DNA of 64,000 bases, from positions 3,646,277-3,710,276 of the forward strand of contig CP070695.1 in NCBI GenBank assembly GCA_020353515.1, in the 5' to 3' direction. The DNA is from Candidatus Heimdallarchaeota archaeon (GTDB lineage: Archaea; Asgardarchaeota; Heimdallarchaeia; Hodarchaeales; Hodarchaeaceae). Below, piece by piece: positions 27,642 through 36,829 of this stretch (positions within the stretch are counted from its first letter, which is position 1; each line of letters begins with the position of its first letter). The translations under genes were made by a program, and so were the position numbers. Under the pieces are notes generated by a model, which saw nothing but the letters and a program-made list of their open reading frames with translations, had not been told where the DNA came from and searched no databases.

Positions 27642-29060
27642 ATGTCGAATTCTATTCTATTTCCAAACGATTTTCTCTTTGGAGCTGCAACTAGCTCCTT
27701 TCAAGTTGAAGGAGCGTGGAATAAAGATGGGAAAGGAGAATCTATTTGGGATAAAATTTGCCACACACCTGGAACAATTGAAAATGGTGACACTGGCGAT
27801 GTTGCTTGTGACCATTATTCCCGTTATTCAACTGATGTTAAATTAATGAAACAACTTGGCCTTAATGCTTACCGTTTCTCCATTTCATGGCCTCGTATTT
27901 TTCCCACAGGAGAAGGTGAAGCTAATTCAAAAGGTTTAAAATTCTACGATCATCTTATTGATGAGTTAATTGAGAATGAGATTACTCCATTTGCCACTCT
28001 TTATCATTGGGATTTACCTTTAAAGCTGTACACCGCTCATGATGGTTGGCAGAGTGAAAAAGTTGTTGAGGCTTTTGTAGGATATGCCAATTATGTTTTT
28101 AAACAGTTTGGTGATCGTGTTAAACATTGGATTACTTTCAATGAACCTCAAGTCTTTGTAGGTCATCATCCCAATACCGAGGGGTTTAAGAAAACCTTCG
28201 GAATTAATAAAGGGGAATCAGAAAGAAGAACTGATGCAATTGTTGAACTGCAGAACGTGTACAAAGCCCATGCTCAGACAATCCAAGCTTATCGGGATTT
28301 AGATCATTCAAATGGAGGAAAGATTGGAATAGGAATCAACCTTCTACCAGTTTATCCTATATCAGAACACCCAAGTGATCAAGCACTGGTTCACATTGTC
28401 GATTCTGAAGCAAATAGGTTATATTTGGAGCCAGTACTATTGGGATCTTATCCTAGTGATTTAATTGAAAATTATGAGCGGATGTTTAAATTCCCATTCC
28501 CACAAGGTGAGACATCATTATTAAAATCCGTACTCCCATTGGATTTTCTTGGAATAAATTATTATACTAGGATACGAATTGGTTTTAATAATCCAGAAGA
28601 GATAACTGATGATGCATCATTTGCAAAAAAGCTCCAGGCTCGAGATATTCAAGTAAATCCTCCTCAGGAAGGGATGGAATGTTCTGAAATGAACTGGGAG
28701 ATTTATCCTGATGGCCTATATGATATTTTGAAGAGAGTGGACGAAGAATACAACCCTCCTGAAATATACATAACAGAGAATGGCATGGCAGGCAAAGATA
28801 ATAAGATAATCGATAATTTAGTGTACGATACTGATAGAGTGGATTATTTACGACAACACTTTATGCAAGCAAATAGAGCTATCAAGGTAGGAGTGAATCT
28901 TAAAGGATTCTTTATTTGGAGTCTTTTGGATAACTTCGAGTGGTTTCATGGCTATAGTAAACGATTCGGCTTAATTCGTGTAGATTTTGACACCCAGGAA
29001 CGTATTTGGAAGAAAAGTGCTCATTGGTATCGGCAGGTAATCGAAAATAAAGGATTCTAA
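27642..29060 (+). CDS. GH1 beta-glucosidase/beta-glycosidase (cytoplasmic)
   Basis: The enzyme is predicted to hydrolyse short beta-glucosides, for example cellobiose or laminaribiose. The N-terminal GH1 signature FPNDFLFGAATSSFQVEGAW is at residues 7-26; the acid/base is E168 in TFNEPQV; the nucleophile is E379 in YITENGM; and GFFIWSLLDNFEW lies near the C-terminus. At about 472 residues the length is typical. I start at ATG 27642; a TTG at 27612 would add ten residues that the family lacks. There is no signal peptide. It may overlap functionally with the GH3 and GH94 enzymes: one hydrolyses, the other conserves the bond energy. Confidence 0.92.
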   Translation: MSNSILFPNDFLFGAATSSFQVEGAWNKDGKGESIWDKICHTPGTIENGDTGDVACDHYSRYSTDVKLMKQLGLNAYRFSISWPRIFPTGEGEANSKGLKFYDHLIDELIENEITPFATLYHWDLPLKLYTAHDGWQSEKVVEAFVGYANYVFKQFGDRVKHWITFNEPQVFVGHHPNTEGFKKTFGINKGESERRTDAIVELQNVYKAHAQTIQAYRDLDHSNGGKIGIGINLLPVYPISEHPSDQALVHIVDSEANRLYLEPVLLGSYPSDLIENYERMFKFPFPQGETSLLKSVLPLDFLGINYYTRIRIGFNNPEEITDDASFAKKLQARDIQVNPPQEGMECSEMNWEIYPDGLYDILKRVDEEYNPPEIYITENGMAGKDNKIIDNLVYDTDRVDYLRQHFMQANRAIKVGVNLKGFFIWSLLDNFEWFHGYSKRFGLIRVDFDTQERIWKKSAHWYRQVIENKGF

Positions 29061-29147
29061 ATGCTGATGTTCTTTCACTTAGTCAGTTAATAGACTGGAT
29101 TTGAAGGGAAATTTTAGTAATGATTAATTTTTAACAAATATAGAATC

Positions 29148-29155
29148 TTTATAAG
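29148..29155 (+). promoter_or_regulatory. TATA-like box of the surface-protein gene
   Basis: TTTATAAG lies 57-64 bp before the GTG start of the large surface protein, after A/T-rich DNA, in the position expected for an archaeal TATA element. Inferred only. Confidence 0.4.
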
Positions 29156-29211
29156 CAATTAACATAAGAAATTGAGAATAATCTTCATCAATCAAGTATG
29201 ATGAGAGAACA

Positions 29212-32200
29212 GTGAAGCCATTATTTTCAATTTTAGTATTGCTGGTACTTGTATTAGGATTGAATAACTGGATTATAGAACCAGAGTCTCAAATAAATGA
29301 CAAAAGTTTTTTCCTAAAAACCTTGAGAGACCAATCTAAATTCAAATACACGTCAATTCAAGAACCAAAAAGTTCACTCTTCAATAATGCTTCATGGGTT
29401 GATTCTCCCGTCGATGATGATGGTAATGGCTTATATGATTACTTGGTGATAAGTAACATAAGCCTCACTAGTATTACTCAATCAATGTATTTACTTGGGG
29501 TTCTGAAAGGCAATAATGGCCAATGTCTTGGCATAGAAAAGATTACAATAGCACCTTCTGATAATAACATTTCCCTTTTTTTTAATGGACAACCAATCAA
29601 TGCTAGTGGCTCAGATGGCTATTATGAGGTGTGGGTGTCTGTATCGACAAATTATGCTTATCAGGGTTTCAATTTAACTTTAATGTATATTACTTCTCAA
29701 GCTTATAACGCCAATGAGTTTGAAGAAGCTTCTGCGATCATTATAGGGTTTTCAGATGAAGGATATGATACTGATGGAGATAATTTGTTTAATGAGATCA
29801 CAATAGAAGTAACAATTCAAGTCAGACAAGAAGATTATTATTACTTGAGACTTGTTCTAGAATCAAGCAATATATTTGTAGAAGACCAAAACTTCTCAGT
29901 GGACTGGCATGGGCATTTATCTATTGGTATAGAAACTGTTAGGGTCAATATTACAACGTCAAATTTCTATGCAACAAAACTTAATGGTCCTTATTCTGTA
30001 AATCTAGCTTATATTGCTTATATTGTATGGGACTTCCACATTAATCACCATTTCCTTACTGATATGTATACTACAAGAATTTACAATTATACTGATTTTG
30101 ATCCCCCTGCAGTGTTTTTGACGGGAACTTACGGTGATCGAGGAGATGATACAGATGGAGATGGAAAGTTCAATCAACTGGTAATCGATGTGGAGATTAA
30201 TGTCACCTTAGCAGGATCGTATTATGTTAACCTCGAATTAAGCTCTACCAAAAACGATATTACATTATGGGAGGGGAGTGAAGAGGACTATGATGTTGGA
30301 ATCCATGTCGTTTCTATATCGTTTGATTTAGAAATAATTCTACTATATTCTCACCAATTAAACACTTCATATAACGTGAATTCTATTCAACTTATTCAGG
30401 ACGGAAACTTAATTACTGAGGTTTATTCCCCTTATACCACCCGTATCTACAATTATACAGAGTTTGATCCACCTGTAGCTTTTTTAACAGGAACCTACAG
30501 TGATCGAGGAGTAGATACAGATGGAGATGGGAAGTTCAATCAACTGGTATTCGATGTGGAGATTAATGTTACCTATTCTGGACTCTACAACTTATACATC
30601 GAGTTGAGCTCAAAGGATGGGAAGAATTACAATCAAGAATTATATATGGACCACTGGGAGGATGGCCTCCGAAATATTTCTTTTTCTTTTGATATTGATA
30701 ATATAAATTTTGGCCTCTACCAAAATACATCGTTCGTGATCGATTATATCTGTATAAGAACTCCTCCTCCTAGTTATAATGAAATTAATTGGAGATTTGA
30801 TGCATATGAAACTCGTTTATACAACTATACTGAGTTTGATCCACCTACAGCGTTCTTAACAGGAACCTACAGTGATCAAGGAGTTGATACAGATGGAGAT
30901 GGGAGATTTGATGAGCTGATAATTAACATAGAAATTAATTTCACAAAAGAAGCAAGATATAAAATAGAAATCGTTCTACGTGATATGTATTCAGAAACTT
31001 CTATTACTAAGGTTAAAAGGAGTGATTGGACGGAGGGAACGAGAAACATCTCATTTTCTATAGATGCTTACGCATTATATCCCAGTATTCCAAGAGGTAC
31101 TCTGTATGTATTAGAATTTATGACCGTTTATGATTCAAACAATAACCTCATATCTCAATCCCATCAGAATTCAACACTTAACTACTACTATACTGACTTT
31201 GACATTCATCAGATTACGATTGACGGAAATAACGATTTTAATATGTTAATAAGGGATGAAAACTGGCCAGGAAATGGAACCTTCCCAAACCCCTATATTA
31301 TAGAAGAGTTATCAATGAACGGCCCAAAATCAATTGATTTAATCAGTATTAGAAATACAATGGTATATTTTAATATTACCAACTGTTCATTAAATGGAGG
31401 GGCAGCCGGAATAAACTTATACAATGTTGAAAACGCACATATTTCTAATAATCTAATTCAGAATAATAATGAGGGAATTTATCTTAGATTTTCTGATAAT
31501 AATGTTATTACTGGCAATACGATCACCACGACCAATAACGGCATCCGTTTAGGATCTAATAACTTAAATTTCCCCAACACAGTCAATAACAATACGATTA
31601 TCAACAATGTATTTTACAATAATTCACATAGTGGTGTTTGGTGTGCATATGAATCAAGAGGTAATTTGATAAAATGGAACGATTTCAAAGACAATGGTCA
31701 ACCAACAGATTCTCAAGCTATGGATAATGGTTTAAATAATTCTTTTTCATCCAATCATTGGTATAATTGGACGAGTAATGAGCCATATCTGATTATTGGT
31801 TATCCTGGTACTGTTGACTCAAACCCTCTTAATTATCCTCACCATTTATCAAAACCAACGATTAATTTCCCCAATGGGGGAGAAACACTAACAGCTGACA
31901 TTGTAATTGATTGGACTCCCTCTAAAGATGATTTAGGACATGATATTACCTATTCAATCTATTTCTCATCGGATAATGGTAGTACATGGATTCTACTTGG
32001 CACTAATTTTTTGATTGCAAGCTTTCGATGGGATACCCGCTATGTCCCGCTAGGATCTTCTTTTTTAGTGAGGGTAATTGCTTTAGATTCATTCGGATTC
32101 TTTGTTATGGATACTTCTGATCAGCCTTTTACAATTCAGGGCCCCTCACCTTCCTCAACCTTACTCTTCAGATTAGTACTTTTTTTACTTATTTGTTCTT

Positions 32201-32235
32201 TACTTGTTATTTTGATAAAAAAGAAGGCTAAATAA
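29212..32235 (+). CDS. Large surface protein with Asp-rich repeats, beta-helix and C-terminal anchor
   Basis: A 1007-residue exported protein. Residues 1-20 are a signal peptide. Residues 64-650 hold five units with a calcium-binding-like DxDxDG core: DSPVDDDGNG (64), DEGYDTDGDN (about 182), and three close copies at about 304, 426 and 550 (TGTYSDRGVDTDGDGKF), spaced 122-124 residues apart. Residues about 675-880 are a NosD-type right-handed beta-helix with many N-rich turns. Residues about 883-980 are a fibronectin-like domain, then a membrane helix and IKKKAK anchor it, leaving the bulk outside. Many NxS/T sites suggest glycosylation. It may be an adhesin or glycan-binding protein; no catalytic residues could be assigned. 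The start is GTG. Confidence 0.8.
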   Translation: MKPLFSILVLLVLVLGLNNWIIEPESQINDKSFFLKTLRDQSKFKYTSIQEPKSSLFNNASWVDSPVDDDGNGLYDYLVISNISLTSITQSMYLLGVLKGNNGQCLGIEKITIAPSDNNISLFFNGQPINASGSDGYYEVWVSVSTNYAYQGFNLTLMYITSQAYNANEFEEASAIIIGFSDEGYDTDGDNLFNEITIEVTIQVRQEDYYYLRLVLESSNIFVEDQNFSVDWHGHLSIGIETVRVNITTSNFYATKLNGPYSVNLAYIAYIVWDFHINHHFLTDMYTTRIYNYTDFDPPAVFLTGTYGDRGDDTDGDGKFNQLVIDVEINVTLAGSYYVNLELSSTKNDITLWEGSEEDYDVGIHVVSISFDLEIILLYSHQLNTSYNVNSIQLIQDGNLITEVYSPYTTRIYNYTEFDPPVAFLTGTYSDRGVDTDGDGKFNQLVFDVEINVTYSGLYNLYIELSSKDGKNYNQELYMDHWEDGLRNISFSFDIDNINFGLYQNTSFVIDYICIRTPPPSYNEINWRFDAYETRLYNYTEFDPPTAFLTGTYSDQGVDTDGDGRFDELIINIEINFTKEARYKIEIVLRDMYSETSITKVKRSDWTEGTRNISFSIDAYALYPSIPRGTLYVLEFMTVYDSNNNLISQSHQNSTLNYYYTDFDIHQITIDGNNDFNMLIRDENWPGNGTFPNPYIIEELSMNGPKSIDLISIRNTMVYFNITNCSLNGGAAGINLYNVENAHISNNLIQNNNEGIYLRFSDNNVITGNTITTTNNGIRLGSNNLNFPNTVNNNTIINNVFYNNSHSGVWCAYESRGNLIKWNDFKDNGQPTDSQAMDNGLNNSFSSNHWYNWTSNEPYLIIGYPGTVDSNPLNYPHHLSKPTINFPNGGETLTADIVIDWTPSKDDLGHDITYSIYFSSDNGSTWILLGTNFLIASFRWDTRYVPLGSSFLVRVIALDSFGFFVMDTSDQPFTIQGPSPSSTLLFRLVLFLLICSLLVILIKKKAK
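30100..30960 (+). repeat. Three near-identical tandem coding repeats, unit about 370 bp
   Basis: The DNA coding the three close repeats contains almost identical stretches, such as GATACAGATGGAGATGG at about 30149, 30516 and 30889, followed by AAGTTCAATCAACTGGTA in the first two. Unit length is about 366-372 bp. Similarity is higher than in the flanking parts of the unit, so recent duplication or gene conversion is likely. The two more upstream copies are diverged. Confidence 0.7.
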
Positions 32236-32255
32236 AATCCACTTTCTTATCCGAA

Positions 32256-32263
32256 TTTTTTTT
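32256..32263 (+). terminator. Run of eight T after the surface-protein gene
   Basis: TTTTTTTT lies 20 bp past the stop of the surface-protein gene and shortly before the convergent GH5 gene ends. Archaeal RNA polymerase terminates at T-tracts, so this is a plausible terminator. No stem-loop precedes it. Confidence 0.4.
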
Positions 32264-32280
32264 CTGAAATTTACATTTAA

Positions 32281-33366
32281 TTACTTATCAGGTATTCCCC
32301 CCTGAAGAGCTTTTAGAGTTTCTTCATCCAATCTTTCTTTTGAATAGTTAGGATTGTCTGCATATTTTTTAGTAAAATCATAAATGCCAAAATCCATGTT
32401 TTTATAACTCCAATAAGTATAAGAAATTTGATATTTACGAAAAATGGATATTAAGTCAGTAAGCCAATTCTTTCGGGTTTCTTGATCAGCTTTTACCACA
32501 CAACCAAACTCTCCACATAAAATTGGGACTTTATACTTCTCTCTAAAAGCTAAGACAGGAGAAATTAGCTTTTCGAGTTCTAGTTTATTCCATTCTATAT
32601 CCTGTCTCTCAAAAAATGAAGCAAATTGAGGGGAGACTCTGGCAACCTCCTCCTTCATGTTTGCTAAACCCTCAGGCCTTCCTGGATATTTTACATACCT
32701 TCTATAGATATTATTATAAACAAAAGGAACCCATTCAGCCATCTGATGAGTTATCACATGTGGTTCATAAAAATGAAAACTATAAACAATTTTCTCATCA
32801 GGAAATTTCCTCATATTCTTAAAAGTTGAAGCTTGTCCCCAAAGATTTGATTCAACGATGATATAACTGTTTGTATCATTTTTCCTAATTGTAGGAAGTA
32901 CCTCTTTCACTAATTCATACCAATCTGAGTCTTCTGGTGCAATTGGTTCATTCATGATCTCATACATAACATTTTTTGATGTTTGATACCTTTTAGAAAG
33001 CATATCCCAAATTTTGAGAAATCTTTTACGATTCTCAGAGTTCTTATCCCATAGGTCATTGTTTTCACTTTCTCTAACATCGAAAGTATGTCCTGGGGCT
33101 TTATGTAAATCTAAAATAAGAAAAATATTATTTTGATGAGTCCAGTTAACCACTCGATCTATCAATTTCAGTCTATTTTCTAAATAATAAAATGGTTTTT
33201 CACCAGTTTCAAAGAAAAAGTAATCAACGGGCAGTCTAATGATATTAAACCCCCATCCTTTAATAATTTCTATATCATCAACTGTTATGAATGTATTTAG
33301 ATGTTCCTCATTAAATTCGTCCGCTTGAGAAAAATAACCACCAATATTCACACCTTGTAAGTACAT
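32281..33366 (-). CDS. GH5 beta-glucanase-like enzyme (cytoplasmic)
   Basis: A 361-residue TIM-barrel glycosidase of family GH5. GVNIGGYFSQADEFNE at the start resembles exo-beta-1,3-glucanase/endoglucanase members; RLPVDYFFF, LDLHKAPGHTF, the acid/base E140 in YEIMNEP, VYSFHFYEPHVITHQ and the nucleophile E286 in CGEFGC follow. There is no signal peptide. AAGGAGATG precedes the ATG, and the upstream DinB gene stops 1 bp before it, so they form a tight operon. The substrate could be beta-1,3- or beta-1,4-glucan oligomers; GH5 subfamily needs alignment. At 361 residues it has no accessory domain. Confidence 0.88.
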   Translation of the reverse strand: MYLQGVNIGGYFSQADEFNEEHLNTFITVDDIEIIKGWGFNIIRLPVDYFFFETGEKPFYYLENRLKLIDRVVNWTHQNNIFLILDLHKAPGHTFDVRESENNDLWDKNSENRKRFLKIWDMLSKRYQTSKNVMYEIMNEPIAPEDSDWYELVKEVLPTIRKNDTNSYIIVESNLWGQASTFKNMRKFPDEKIVYSFHFYEPHVITHQMAEWVPFVYNNIYRRYVKYPGRPEGLANMKEEVARVSPQFASFFERQDIEWNKLELEKLISPVLAFREKYKVPILCGEFGCVVKADQETRKNWLTDLISIFRKYQISYTYWSYKNMDFGIYDFTKKYADNPNYSKERLDEETLKALQGGIPDK

Positions 33367-33367
33367 G

Positions 33368-33919
33368 CTACATCTCCTTGTGTAATAAATTTGGGTTATC
33401 TTTATTCATTATTTTATAGAGATTTCTTATCGTATTAATCTGACCAAAATGATAAGTATCATGAAAAATCATCGTTGAGATTATTTGTTTTATTGGCCAT
33501 AATTCCCCCCAATTAGTAGAAACTAACTCCTCTAATTGTCCATCAGATAGATTCTTAATACTGTCTATTAATCGGGTCTGAGTTTGTTGTAAGTAAGCAA
33601 TACAGTCTGGCCATTCGGGACTTTTAAGGTCGTTCCAGTTCAAAGTACCTTCCCTGAAAGCATATTCGTCATACATCTGCTTACATTGTGCTATATGAAT
33701 GACCTTATATTCGATAGTAGAAACGGGATCCAATGTTTGGGCTGAAACCCATTCATTTCCTTTTTCATTCCACTGTTTAATGATTTCTAAAGTTCTGGAA
33801 TGAGGAGTAAGCCTCCACTGTGCTTCTTCCTTCGAAATTTCATTCAAATCATGTACTAGTCTTTGAAAACCCCTTTCTAACTCCCATATCATCATTTGAA
33901 CCGTATTTTTTCCATTCAC
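33368..33919 (-). CDS. DinB-like putative metalloenzyme (copy 4)
   Basis: A 183-residue DinB-family protein with WRLTPHSRTLEIIKQWN early, the His in VIHIAQCKQMYDEYAF in the middle and the HDTYHFGQIN signature near the C-terminus, giving the three-His site. It is translationally coupled, or nearly so, to the GH5 gene (1 bp gap). That pairing of a DinB protein with a glycosidase echoes the DinB-GH2 pair at 16 kb, although no shared pathway is known. The reaction is unknown. Confidence 0.8.
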   Translation of the reverse strand: MNGKNTVQMMIWELERGFQRLVHDLNEISKEEAQWRLTPHSRTLEIIKQWNEKGNEWVSAQTLDPVSTIEYKVIHIAQCKQMYDEYAFREGTLNWNDLKSPEWPDCIAYLQQTQTRLIDSIKNLSDGQLEELVSTNWGELWPIKQIISTMIFHDTYHFGQINTIRNLYKIMNKDNPNLLHKEM

Positions 33920-33972
33920 TTTTCAAAACTCCATATACCGTTTAAAAGTGTGAAATTATCTGGTCTTCACTT

Positions 33973-35631
33973 CTATTTTCCATTACCGATCCAGATACAA
34001 TCTTCTAGATCTATTTGAGGGACTCTAAAGAGGGGATCTATTTGAATAAAAACGGGTTTTCGAGTAGATTCAAACCCTATGATTTGCGATCCCTTTTTTG
34101 TGAAAGTAACAGGTTTAATAAACAACTCGCCTTCTGGAGAAGTCCGATACCCAATATCAGTTATCAATTCTATATTTTGTTCTGATTCAACCTTTATTCC
34201 GACTTTTGTTATAAAATTATCCTTCGTTTCTTGTGAATCGACACTAGTAATAGAAATATCGATTTTTGGAACTTGGTTAATCCAGGGGTCTAAATATTCT
34301 ATAATATTGACTGAAGTTTCCTTTTCTAAGCATACAAAGAGTTCATCATAAGTCACATTTTTATAACCATATTCTCTGAAAAAACGTCCCAATCCATTAA
34401 AAAACGCATTGTCTCCAATTTTTTGTCTTAATTGTTCCCATACTAGAGCGCCATAATAATATATTAGAGCAAAATTTTCCTTTATTCCACCAATTTTGTC
34501 AACATTTGACAGAGTTTTATCAGTCTTGAAACCTTTACTTTCAATATAGCTATTTATAAAAAATCTCCTTGCAAGGGCACCTACATTCACATTTGCAATT
34601 TTTTCCATTGCCCAAGCGGTAATGAAATTCGCTCCTCCCTCAGCGAACCACTCAAAGAGATTACCAGAAAAGTAAACATAGAATAAATTCCAATTATGAA
34701 AAATTTCATGAGCACATATTCCTGCCATATAGGGTTCATTCAAGAATTTAGTATCGAAGTAGATAGTATTCCCCTTGTTTTCTGCACCTCCGATGGTTGA
34801 ATCATATGCTCCCACAGTCGCAAACTTGTATGTTTTTGTTCCATTATCACCAAAGTATTCGTAAAATAGCTGTACGATATGGATAAGAGAATGTAATAGA
34901 TCTTTATCTAAAGACAACCCAGGATAAATGTAAAAATCAACACTCAAACCATTTTTGCTTTGACTAAATTTCTGATAAGGTGCAACTGAAAATGCTGGGA
35001 TATTAGGAGTTTTACTTCGGTAATGGTCAAGAATAAATCCGTTTTCCTTTTTAGTAGATTTTAATAAACCAGGGACACAAGAATAATTTCCTTCAGGATA
35101 CTTTATTGTGAGATCAAAAGGTGCCGAAGGTTCTCCATAAAGTACATGAAAATAATGACCACTAAAAGGCTCAATAGCATAACTTACTAGCGGATCAACC
35201 ACAAAAGACCACATATACTCTGGATTACTTTTGTTTATTTCATCAGCGGCCATATGAACGTTTAAATAAATTGAAAGTGTTTGGTTAGGTTTAATGCAAT
35301 TTTGTTCAAAATTAATTTTGATAAATTGATATAGAATTCCCTCAAATCCTTCGTAACGTATAAATTGGTCTTCAAATTGAGTAATTATATATTTATGGTT
35401 AAGTATTTTGTCAGTGGTAAGGTCTTTAATGATGATAGAGTCAATCACTAGATCTCTGTATAAAATGGCTTCGATTTCTTTAATATCTTTATTCGATATA
35501 TTTCTCACTGTGATTTTTTGTTTTGATCTGAATAATCCTTTCTCTGGATCGATTTCATAAAATAAATCATAATTGAGGATTTGGAACAATTTCTCTTTCT
35601 CAAGGGTTTCAATAAAGTACTGAACACGCAT
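33973..35631 (-). CDS. M1-family metallopeptidase-like protein
   Basis: A gluzincin-type zinc peptidase of 552 residues. The zinc motif is H308-E309-I-F-H312 with the third ligand E331 (WFAEGGANF), an exact HEXXH-X18-E as in M1. The exopeptidase motif is present as GGAEN with E284, although the usual Met is missing. An N-terminal beta domain occupies about 1-200 and a helical/beta C-terminal part follows. Classical M1 enzymes are longer (about 600-900 residues), so the C-terminal helical domain is reduced. It has no signal peptide and probably trims peptides in the cytoplasm. It is upstream of the DinB-GH5 pair on the same strand, 53 bp away. Confidence 0.78.
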   Translation of the reverse strand: MRVQYFIETLEKEKLFQILNYDLFYEIDPEKGLFRSKQKITVRNISNKDIKEIEAILYRDLVIDSIIIKDLTTDKILNHKYIITQFEDQFIRYEGFEGILYQFIKINFEQNCIKPNQTLSIYLNVHMAADEINKSNPEYMWSFVVDPLVSYAIEPFSGHYFHVLYGEPSAPFDLTIKYPEGNYSCVPGLLKSTKKENGFILDHYRSKTPNIPAFSVAPYQKFSQSKNGLSVDFYIYPGLSLDKDLLHSLIHIVQLFYEYFGDNGTKTYKFATVGAYDSTIGGAENKGNTIYFDTKFLNEPYMAGICAHEIFHNWNLFYVYFSGNLFEWFAEGGANFITAWAMEKIANVNVGALARRFFINSYIESKGFKTDKTLSNVDKIGGIKENFALIYYYGALVWEQLRQKIGDNAFFNGLGRFFREYGYKNVTYDELFVCLEKETSVNIIEYLDPWINQVPKIDISITSVDSQETKDNFITKVGIKVESEQNIELITDIGYRTSPEGELFIKPVTFTKKGSQIIGFESTRKPVFIQIDPLFRVPQIDLEDCIWIGNGK

Positions 35632-35824
35632 AATGTATCAAATATACAAAAAAATGTAAATATCCATATAAGAATATCTTTATTGGCAAATCAATAAATT
35701 TGAGTGGAGAATTCTAGTTTATAGAATTTTTAAATCAAAAAACTGGTAGTTTCAGAAATTTAAATAAACCACCTCTAAGTACTTTTGACTATACCCAAAC
35801 TGTTTTTCAAGAAGGAACGTCTTA

Positions 35825-36772
35825 ATGGATCCATTTTTCATATCATTAGCCTTCATTGGAACTATTGTTATTTCGATAAGTTTTGTATATAGTAAGTTAG
35901 TTCTTGCTCAAATTAAAAATCCAATACACATGTTATTTCTTCAGATAACAATAAACTACATTCTCTTGTTAATTATCTACTTACCAAGTCTCTTAGTGTT
36001 TGGTTCCGAATTAAATGTAAATTTATCCATTAACAATATTTTCATTATATTTTGTTCTGCAATGGCGATTTTCACTGGATTGATCGCATTTTTTATTGGA
36101 TTACATGAGGGAAATGTTTCTGCTGGAGGAGTAATTGTTTCATCAAGAGTAATTGTTAGTCTTTTCTTAGCATGGATGTTCTTAAATGAGCGTTTTCCTT
36201 TCAACTCGTACCTTTTTATTTTTATAGTGTTCATTGGGGTTCTACTGGTATCATGGCAACAAGAGTTGAAATTAAAGGAAATAATCCTGTTTAAATCCAG
36301 TGGTTCGGGGTGGTTCCTAGTTGCTGTTACTTTTTTTGCAATAGGAAATGCATTTATTCGCCTACTTAGCAATCAGATCAATGTTCTCACTCAACTTGTA
36401 TTCCGATTGACATTTCTATTAATTGCTACTCTCCTGACCTACCCCTTATTAAATAGGAAGATTGGAGATAAAAGACACTTAAAGGAAACTCTTGGAAAAC
36501 CAAAACTGGTTTTACAGGCCACAATATATGTGATACTGATAATGATAGCAGATATTACCACTACTCTCGCTATAGGGGAATCATTAACTATTACTGAAGC
36601 TATTACTGCTTTAGAAGGTCTTTTTGTATTTATTTTCATGTTTCTCGTCGCACAAAATGAAACTCTCCTGAACGCTCTTCAAGAACCCTTTGATAAAAAA
36701 ACTCTAACAGTAAGATTTCTAGGAGTAATAATAGCCACTATTGGGATAATTAGTTTTATATCCAGTCTATGA
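35825..36772 (+). CDS. EamA/DMT-superfamily transporter
   Basis: A 315-residue membrane protein with about ten hydrophobic helices in two EamA halves. The first half ends with SSRVIVSLFLAWMFLNERF (about 98-116) and the second with ITEAITALEGLFVFIFMFLVAQ, the internal-repeat signature of the family. It probably exports or imports a small metabolite. AAGGAACGTC precedes the ATG. The creatininase gene follows 57 bp downstream on the same strand. Substrate and direction are unknown; ten-helix EamA proteins are often exporters of amino acids or nucleosides. Confidence 0.82.
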   Translation: MDPFFISLAFIGTIVISISFVYSKLVLAQIKNPIHMLFLQITINYILLLIIYLPSLLVFGSELNVNLSINNIFIIFCSAMAIFTGLIAFFIGLHEGNVSAGGVIVSSRVIVSLFLAWMFLNERFPFNSYLFIFIVFIGVLLVSWQQELKLKEIILFKSSGSGWFLVAVTFFAIGNAFIRLLSNQINVLTQLVFRLTFLLIATLLTYPLLNRKIGDKRHLKETLGKPKLVLQATIYVILIMIADITTTLAIGESLTITEAITALEGLFVFIFMFLVAQNETLLNALQEPFDKKTLTVRFLGVIIATIGIISFISSL

Positions 36773-36829
36773 TAAAAAAAGAAAGGTTATTTATGTGTTT
36801 GATTCTATAAAGAAAAGGAACGATCAACA

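Noticed and set aside
3789..33919. DinB paralogues as damage-inducible DNA repair proteins
   Set aside because: The name is historical; the fold is a metal-binding small-molecule enzyme and no repair operon surrounds them, except the unrelated AlkD-like gene at the edge.
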